Source: Gemmatimonadota bacterium
GTDB lineage: Bacteria; Gemmatimonadota; Gemmatimonadetes; Gemmatimonadales; GWC2-71-9
Direction of reading: 5' to 3'
NCBI GenBank assembly: GCA_022573095.1
Contig: JACZUR010000008.1
Coordinates: forward strand, 1-19,778
DNA length: 19,778 nucleotides
Both the position numbers and the translations under genes were made by a program. Shown here one piece after another: positions 14,970-19,778 of this stretch (within the stretch, counting starts at the first letter, position 1; each line of letters starts with the position of its first letter). The notes under the pieces are model-generated. The model saw nothing but the letters and a program-made list of their open reading frames with translations. It ran no database searches and was not told where the DNA came from.

Positions 14970-15824
14970 CTACAGAGCCGCTAGCTCGGCGCCGCAGTCT
15001 TCGCAGTACCACTCCGTCGGAAGATTCATTTTGCTGCACTCGGGACACTCTAGAGTCCGCTCTTGCACAGCAGCCTCCTCATCACCACCGCTTTCTTCCC
15101 CTAATTCGTCGGCCTCGGTCACGACCTCGAGTTCGTGCGCGCTATCTCTTTGTACCAGCGGCTTAGCTACTTCCGGTTGTTTCTCAGCTACCGGTTCCTC
15201 AACCTCCTCGACAGGCTCGCCTGCAGGTGCCGGTTCCTCAGACGCTCCAGCTTTCTCTTCTTTCTCTCCCTGCGGTTCCTCTGTTACCGAGCCTGCATCG
15301 AAAGCGTCCGTCTGCGACGTATCCTTTACTCTGCTTTTCTCGGGCACCTTGCGTGCCGGTTTCTTCTTGCCGCCACCCCGTTTTGGTAGAGCGGTAGCCT
15401 CGGCCAAAAATCCTTCCAGCTTTTCTATTTCGGACTCAACCTCGTCCAGCTGGTCCGCTAAGGCGTCGAGTTCCCCGCTAAGTTTATCTTTTGTCTCTAC
15501 CCACGCGTTCTCATCAAACTCACCGACATTGAAGCGAAGTTCCGCTTCTGAATAGGTCTCCTGCGTTCCCTGCTGCTGCTCGAGCAATTCGTCCCGTTTC
15601 TTTACTGCCCTATCGAGATTCCTCTGCAGTTGATCGGAAAACTTTTTGACCTGCGACAGCACCGAGAGGAGACGGCGTTGGTAGTCCTCTCGGACCCGGT
15701 CGCGAATCCCGGCGGACGAATCGTCGTCATTGTCATCCAGACGAGCGAGCCACTCCTCGAGACGCCCCCGCTCTTCCAGAAGTACATCCAGTTTTCGAGC
15801 CTTGGTCTGCTGCTGGTGCGGCAC
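14970..15824 (-). CDS. Coiled-coil, acidic, C-terminal zinc-ribbon protein of unknown function
   Basis: The 284-residue product has three parts. Residues about 5-150 are a charged coiled coil (VLLEERGRLEEWLARLD, then LSGELDALADQLDEVESEIE). Residues about 150-255 are low-complexity: a Lys/Arg-rich patch (KRGGGKKKPARK) followed by a long Glu/Pro/Ala stretch, certainly disordered. The C terminus is a zinc ribbon with two CxxC pairs, CPEC (260-263) and CEDC (274-277), as in zinc-ribbon/double-zinc-ribbon proteins. There is no signal peptide or membrane helix. The GTG start (15822-15824) directly follows the aldolase stop and is preceded by GAGGAG at 15831-15836. The unit ends here, head-on with rpsT. 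I cannot assign a function; a scaffold or nucleic-acid/protein adaptor is a guess from architecture only. Confidence 0.78.
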   Translation of the reverse strand: MPHQQQTKARKLDVLLEERGRLEEWLARLDDNDDDSSAGIRDRVREDYQRRLLSVLSQVKKFSDQLQRNLDRAVKKRDELLEQQQGTQETYSEAELRFNVGEFDENAWVETKDKLSGELDALADQLDEVESEIEKLEGFLAEATALPKRGGGKKKPARKVPEKSRVKDTSQTDAFDAGSVTEEPQGEKEEKAGASEEPAPAGEPVEEVEEPVAEKQPEVAKPLVQRDSAHELEVVTEADELGEESGGDEEAAVQERTLECPECSKMNLPTEWYCEDCGAELAAL

Positions 15825-16499
15825 CTATTTCTCCTCAGGTTCAACCGGACACCCCGGGTAAGGCACCCCAGGGCTCCGAGCTCTTAAATTTTCTAGGCGA
15901 CGGACATCTTCGGCTGTGAGCGGGATCACCTTTCCCAGCATCCGCGCCGTCAGAATAATCTTAGCCGTGTGCTCCAAACTTTCCATCCGCATTAACGCCT
16001 CGTCCAGATCCCTACCAAAAGTCACCGCCCCATGATTGGCGAGCAGCAGCGCATCGTGGTTCGCTACATACGGCTCGATCCGATCTCCTAACTCCGGCGT
16101 ACCCGGCGTTCCGTATGGTACCAGAGGTACCCAGCCAACCTCGAATATTGTCTCAGGCAGGATACAGGCGTCAAAAGCCTCACCTGCGACACCGAAACCC
16201 GTGGCTGTCGGTGGGTGCGCATGCACTATCGCATTCACGTCGTCCCGCAAGCGCAGGACCCGCAGATGTAGATCCAACTCGGACGTGGGTTTCCGATGAC
16301 CCCTTAGCCTCTTACCGTCGAGATCTACCTCGACGATGTCTTGGATCGTGAGATTCGCTTTCAGCAGTCCGCTGGGCGTCACCATAGCCCGGTTCGCGCC
16401 GCTGCGAACAGTGGCGTTGCCGTCAGCTCCCGCGATCAACCCCGCATCGGCAAGCTTCCGGCAGCATCTCACCAGGCTGCTGGCAAGGTCCAGTCTCAT
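15825..16499 (-). CDS. Class II aldolase/adducin family protein (fuculose-phosphate aldolase-like)
   Basis: This 224-residue protein is of the FucA/AraD type, zinc enzymes that cleave or epimerise sugar phosphates. It shows AGADGNATVR near the N terminus, SGLLK, the catalytic Glu in PTSELDLHL (Glu 74), the zinc pair VHAHPP (His 93 and His 95), and the third zinc ligand in LANHGAV (His 156). All key residues for activity are present and the length matches FucA (about 215). Substrate is not deducible; relatives include L-fuculose-1-phosphate aldolase, ribulose-5-phosphate 4-epimerase and methylthioribulose-1-phosphate dehydratase. It lies six bases after pyrC and directly before the zinc-ribbon gene, so it is co-transcribed with pyrimidine genes although no direct metabolic link is known. 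Confidence 0.88.
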   Translation of the reverse strand: MRLDLASSLVRCCRKLADAGLIAGADGNATVRSGANRAMVTPSGLLKANLTIQDIVEVDLDGKRLRGHRKPTSELDLHLRVLRLRDDVNAIVHAHPPTATGFGVAGEAFDACILPETIFEVGWVPLVPYGTPGTPELGDRIEPYVANHDALLLANHGAVTFGRDLDEALMRMESLEHTAKIILTARMLGKVIPLTAEDVRRLENLRARSPGVPYPGCPVEPEEK

Positions 16500-16505
16500 A
16501 TCCGA

Positions 16506-17795
16506 CTAATCCGCCTCGAAAACGGTCATCCCGGCCACAACAGTCCGCACCACGGCGCCAGAGAGTTCCCGGCCGGAGAACGGAGTATTCCTACTCTTCG
16601 ACAGGAACTTCGCTTCGTCTACGATCCATAGCCTGGTAGGATCGAACACAACCAGATCAGCTGGACTGCCACCGCTGAGACCTCCGCCTGGGAGGTCGAA
16701 TATCCGGGCCGGTTTCGTACTCATGCAATGGATTAGATCATACAAGCTAAGTTGTTTTGTGTCAACGAGTTCCGAAATGCCGACTCCCAAAGCTGTTTCC
16801 AGACCCACAACGCCAAACGGTGCGTCGTCGAAGTCTCGTTCCTTCGCCTCATAGTGATGCGGGGCATGGTCGGTCGCGATAACGTCCAGCGTTCCATCCT
16901 TGAGCCCCTCGATCACCGCCGCGACGTCGTGGTCTTCTCGTAACGGCGGATTCATCTTCGTATTGGTATCGTACTGCTCGCAGGCCATATCAGTGAGAGT
17001 GAAATGGTGGGGGGTCGCCTCCGCGGTGATCCTTGCCCCCCTGCTCTTGGCCTGGCGGATGATCTCGACAGATCCTTCGGTTGAGACGTGACATATATGG
17101 ACCCGGCCCTCCGTCAGCTCTGCCAACAGCGCGTCGCGCGCGACCATGATCTCCTCGGCGGCGGACGGAATGCCTTTGAGACCCAACCGGCTCGAGACGA
17201 GCCCCTCATGCATCACACCGCCAGCGGCGAGGCTCGGGTCCTCGCAGTGGTCGACGATCGGAATCCCGAAAGTCTGCGCGTATTCGAGCGCGGTGCGCAT
17301 CATGTGGCTGGAAACCACCGGGCGTCCGTCATCGCTCACGGCGACGGCTCCGGCGGCCACGAGTTCTCCGAACTCGCTCAGACGCTCGCCCAGTTGCTGT
17401 AGCGTGATAGCAGCGATGGGGTAGACTCTAGCCGCGTTGGCATCCCCACCCTGTTTGACGATAAAACCCACCGCCGCCTGGTTATCAGTCACGGGATCGG
17501 TGTTCGGCATTACACAAACACCGGTAAACCCGCCGGCGACCGCGGCCCTTGCGCCAGTGGCAACCGTCTCTGCCTCCTCCATACCCGGTTCCCTGAAATG
17601 CACGTGCACGTCGATCAGACCGGGTGCCACGATCAGCCCCGAAACGTCTATCACCTCAGCTTCGTCGGGCGCTGTCAGGTTCTTTCCTATTTCGGCGACT
17701 TTGCCGTCTACGACCAGTAGGTCGGACGCGGTGTCCAATTCCTGCGACGGATCGATAACTCTGCCACCTGTAAAGATCGTTGACCGCTCAGACAT
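16506..17795 (-). CDS. pyrC: Dihydroorotase (type I)
   Basis: Dihydroorotase closes carbamoyl-aspartate to dihydroorotate, the third step of UMP synthesis. The 429-residue enzyme belongs to the longer class I form: zinc ligands in DVHVHFREPG (His 64, His 66), the substrate loop MPNTDP (96-101), VSDDG (the Asp at about 156 serves as bridging ligand in this class), His 183 in VDHCEDP, His 236 in HICHVST, and catalytic Asp 309 in IATDHAPH. The first metal-bridging lysine of class II enzymes is not expected here. Class I enzymes often pair physically with aspartate carbamoyltransferase; consistent with that, the ATG lies inside the last codons of pyrB (8-base overlap). Confidence 0.96.
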   Translation of the reverse strand: MSERSTIFTGGRVIDPSQELDTASDLLVVDGKVAEIGKNLTAPDEAEVIDVSGLIVAPGLIDVHVHFREPGMEEAETVATGARAAVAGGFTGVCVMPNTDPVTDNQAAVGFIVKQGGDANAARVYPIAAITLQQLGERLSEFGELVAAGAVAVSDDGRPVVSSHMMRTALEYAQTFGIPIVDHCEDPSLAAGGVMHEGLVSSRLGLKGIPSAAEEIMVARDALLAELTEGRVHICHVSTEGSVEIIRQAKSRGARITAEATPHHFTLTDMACEQYDTNTKMNPPLREDHDVAAVIEGLKDGTLDVIATDHAPHHYEAKERDFDDAPFGVVGLETALGVGISELVDTKQLSLYDLIHCMSTKPARIFDLPGGGLSGGSPADLVVFDPTRLWIVDEAKFLSKSRNTPFSGRELSGAVVRTVVAGMTVFEAD

Positions 17796-18750
17796 TCAAT
17801 CCCATCGCCGCTTCAGCTGTCTCGCGGCGGCCGCCGCTCAGCAGGTAGAGTACCGCCATTCTCACAGCGATCCCGTTGGTCACCTGATCCAGTATCACAC
17901 TGTGTGAGCCATCCGCCACAGCGGAGTCGATTTCCACACCCCTGTTGATCGGGCCGGGGTGCAGAATGAGGAGGTCGTGGCGGGCCTGTTCAAGCCGCTT
18001 CACGGTAACTCCGAAGACTCTGTTATACTCGCGCAACGAGGGTATGAAACCGCCGGTCATACGTTCGAGCTGGAGGCGAAGAATGTTGAGAACATCCGCC
18101 CACTCGATTGCCTCCTCGATGCGACTGATGACTCTCACCCCTAGCTGTTCGATGCCCAGCGGCATAAGGCTCCTGGGACCGCAAACCGCAACCTCGGCTC
18201 CGAGTTTCAGCAAGCCCCAGATATTGCTTCGTGCGACGCGGCTGTGAAGGATGTCACCGCAGATGCAGACCCTGAGACCTTCAATCCTGCCTCTCTTGTC
18301 TCTGATCGTAAGTAGATCTAGGAGAGCCTGCGTGGGGTGCTCGTGTTTGCCGTCACCAGCATTGATCACGTTTGAATCGATGCGGTCGGCGAGAAACTTC
18401 GCCGCGCCAGAGGAGGGATGCCGAATCACCACCATATCGATCCGCATCGCCTCAAGATTGCGCGCCGTATCCACTAGATTCTCGCCCTTCTGTACCGCTG
18501 ATCCCTGTGAAGAAACGTTTACGGTGTCGGCGGACAGCCTTTTCTCGGCGAACTCGAACGAGATCCTGGTTCGTGTTGACACCTCAAAGAAGAGATTGAC
18601 GATCGTCTTCCCTCTCAGCGTGGGTACTTTCTTTATGGCCCTCTCGCTCACCTCCTTGAATGGTTCGGCGGTATCGAGAATAAGGACTATTTGCTGAGCA
18701 GTGAGGCTTTCGAGTCCGAGAAGGTCTTTGCCGAGTTCGAGCGCGGTCAC
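17788..18750 (-). CDS. pyrB: Aspartate carbamoyltransferase catalytic subunit
   Basis: ATCase joins carbamoyl phosphate and aspartate, the committed step of pyrimidine synthesis. The 320-residue protein carries the carbamoyl-phosphate loop FFEVSTRTRISFE (Ser 58, Thr 59, Arg 60, Thr 61, Arg 62), the 80s loop SSQGSAVQKGE with Lys 88, HEHPTQALLDLLTI (from His 136), and HPGPINRG near the C terminus. The length is normal. No pyrI regulatory subunit is encoded beside it, as in the class that associates with dihydroorotase. Its GTG start overlaps the pyrR stop as GTGA (18747-18750), and pyrC starts within its 3' end, so the three genes are tightly coupled. Confidence 0.97.
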   Translation of the reverse strand: MTALELGKDLLGLESLTAQQIVLILDTAEPFKEVSERAIKKVPTLRGKTIVNLFFEVSTRTRISFEFAEKRLSADTVNVSSQGSAVQKGENLVDTARNLEAMRIDMVVIRHPSSGAAKFLADRIDSNVINAGDGKHEHPTQALLDLLTIRDKRGRIEGLRVCICGDILHSRVARSNIWGLLKLGAEVAVCGPRSLMPLGIEQLGVRVISRIEEAIEWADVLNILRLQLERMTGGFIPSLREYNRVFGVTVKRLEQARHDLLILHPGPINRGVEIDSAVADGSHSVILDQVTNGIAVRMAVLYLLSGGRRETAEAAMGLNV

Positions 18751-19295
18751 CCTTCTCCCTCGGCGACTAGTTCAACACCGTCCTTGCCGTCGAGTTCGCG
18801 CACCAGGACGTCGACTCTGTCGTTTTTCCCCACGCTAATTCGTTCGCCCACTATGTCGGCCTGGATGGGGAGCTCGCGTCCACCACGGTCAATGAGGACG
18901 CACAGGCTCACCTTAGATGGACGTCCGAAATCGGCAAGCTCGTTGAGTGCCGCGCGCACTGTCCTGCCCGTGTAGAGGACGTCGTCCACGATGACAACGG
19001 ACTTCGAATCAAGATTGCAGGGAATGTTTGTTTCGCCGACGAAAGGCTTCGGGCCGATGGTCTCGAGGTCGTCTCGATAGAGCGTAATATCGAGCGCGCC
19101 GCGGGGTATTTCAGTTCCGGATTTGGAGATCAGGGATGCCAGTCTGTCGGCCAACTCGACGCCCCGTCTCTGGATTCCCACCAGAACCAAGTCAGCCGGA
19201 TCGGCGAGGGCGCCAATCTCTCCGGCCATACGCTCAAGCGCCCGCGCGAAAGCGTGGGCGTCCATGATGGTATCCATGCTGCCGGATGACGTCAT
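18747..19295 (-). CDS. pyrR: PyrR bifunctional regulator / uracil phosphoribosyltransferase
   Basis: PyrR is a phosphoribosyltransferase-fold protein; in Bacillus it binds pyr mRNA to cause attenuation and has uracil phosphoribosyltransferase activity. It shows the PRPP loop VVIVDDVLYTGRT (about 100-112), LVGIQRRGVELA, DITLYRDD, and the late VLIDRGGRELPI segment. Several starts are possible: a GTG at 19328 overlapping the dehydrogenase stop, ATGs at 19295, 19277 and 19265. The ATG at 19295 gives 182 residues and best matches the usual length, so I chose it. No leader with an anti-terminator/terminator pair lies before pyrB or before pyrR, since genes overlap or nearly touch. Any attenuation must act further upstream, outside the window, or this PyrR works only as an enzyme. 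Confidence 0.93.
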   Translation of the reverse strand: MTSSGSMDTIMDAHAFARALERMAGEIGALADPADLVLVGIQRRGVELADRLASLISKSGTEIPRGALDITLYRDDLETIGPKPFVGETNIPCNLDSKSVVIVDDVLYTGRTVRAALNELADFGRPSKVSLCVLIDRGGRELPIQADIVGERISVGKNDRVDVLVRELDGKDGVELVAEGEG

Positions 19296-19320
19296 CTTCG
19301 ACGCGCAAGTTAGGTGGACC

Positions 19321-19778
19321 TTACCCACCCGTCAACGCCACCGGGGTAAGTGCTGGCCGTCCTGACAGTACCTCGATTACGTTTTTCACGGCCAAGTTCG
19401 CCATAGCGGATCGGGTGGCTGTAGTCGCGCTTCCGATATGGGGTAGCATCACGACACGCGGATGGTCGATCAATTCCTGTTGCACCAACGGCTCGTCCTG
19501 AAAAACGTCGAGACCCGCCCCGCCGATGCGGCCCGACGCGAGCGCAGCGATAAGATGCTCCTCGCGGATAAGTGCGCCCCTGGCGGTATTGATGATGATC
19601 GATCCCGGCTTCATCGCTGCCAGTTCCTCCTTGCCTATCATGCCACGCGTCCCCGAGTCCAGCGGAAGGTGCAGCGAAACAACGTCGCTCGCCGCAAGCA
19701 GCTCGTAAAGCGATACCGCACGCGCACCGCATTCGCGGTCTAGATCCGGCTTTGGCGTGAGTGACGTATACAGGATGG
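19321..19778 (-). CDS. D-2-hydroxyacid dehydrogenase, C-terminal part (runs off the window)
   Basis: The frame is open from the stop at 19321 to the window edge, so the N-terminal half is missing only because the window ends. What is present is the second half of the NAD-binding domain and the C-terminal segment of the family: DVVSLHLPLD, then INTARGALI with catalytic Arg (codon 19579-19581), GLDVFQDEP with catalytic Glu (19492-19494), and MLPHIGSAT with catalytic His (19438-19440). The PHIGSATTATR stretch resembles glyoxylate/hydroxypyruvate reductases more than PHLGAST-type phosphoglycerate dehydrogenases, so I favour a glyoxylate or hydroxypyruvate reductase. It precedes pyrR closely (25 bases to the chosen ATG) and is probably in the same transcript. 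Confidence 0.9.
   Translation of the reverse strand, partial: ILYTSLTPKPDLDRECGARAVSLYELLAASDVVSLHLPLDSGTRGMIGKEELAAMKPGSIIINTARGALIREEHLIAALASGRIGGAGLDVFQDEPLVQQELIDHPRVVMLPHIGSATTATRSAMANLAVKNVIEVLSGRPALTPVALTGG

Noticed and set aside
14975..14995. Short inverted repeat (GCCG...CGGC) just past the rpsT stop as a terminator
   Set aside because: The stem is only four base pairs and no T run follows on either strand.
15031..15555. Plus-strand Ser-rich open frame opposite the zinc-ribbon gene
   Set aside because: It is the antisense image of the Glu/Ala-rich low-complexity stretch; it has no family likeness.

Overview
Almost everything in this window lies on the minus strand; the only plus-strand gene is rpsT. 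The gene set (a chlamydial-type MoxR/DUF58/Bat gene train, scpAB, a pyrR-pyrB-pyrC block), moderate-to-high GC and FCB-like promoter elements suggest an uncultured Gram-negative bacterium. A Gemmatimonadota-like genome is my best guess, but this is inference from gene content and I could not run a phylogeny.

Reading in the direction of transcription (right to left): (1) 19778-14970 is a tightly packed unit encoding the end of a D-2-hydroxyacid dehydrogenase, PyrR, PyrB, PyrC, a class II aldolase-like protein and a coiled-coil zinc-ribbon protein. It makes two enzymes of pyrimidine synthesis and ends head-on against rpsT with no spacer. (2) 14969-14555 holds rpsT (plus strand, TTG start) and a 157-base divergent region with two back-to-back promoters. 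(3) 14554-10231 encodes a site-2-protease-like M50 membrane protease, ScpA, ScpB, an RluB-type pseudouridine synthase and a Rossmann-fold protein of unknown function. (4) 10170-1525 is a train of overlapping genes: MoxR ATPase, DUF58 protein, a small BatD/DUF4381-like membrane protein, BatA, BatB with a TPR tail, a BatD-BatE fusion, and MutL. Each start overlaps the preceding stop by 1-7 bases, so translation is probably coupled. The Bat proteins form a cell-envelope system of VWA, TPR and SH3 modules serviced by a MoxR chaperone.

(5) 1-1590 is the most striking region. MutL stops right after its N-terminal ATPase/transducer half. In another frame, at exactly that place, a planctomycete-type protein begins without its N-terminal half and carries two DUF4159 domains. 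Two unrelated genes are each cut at about 1560-1590, and third-position GC differs sharply across the point in short samples that I counted by hand. I read this as a breakpoint: most likely an assembly or library chimera, less likely a real rearrangement. The left ~1.57 kb should not be assumed to come from the same genome.

No tRNA, rRNA, CRISPR array, insertion sequence or clear intrinsic terminator was seen. The only stretches without a gene are 1-49, 10171-10230, 11869-11895 and 14555-14711.
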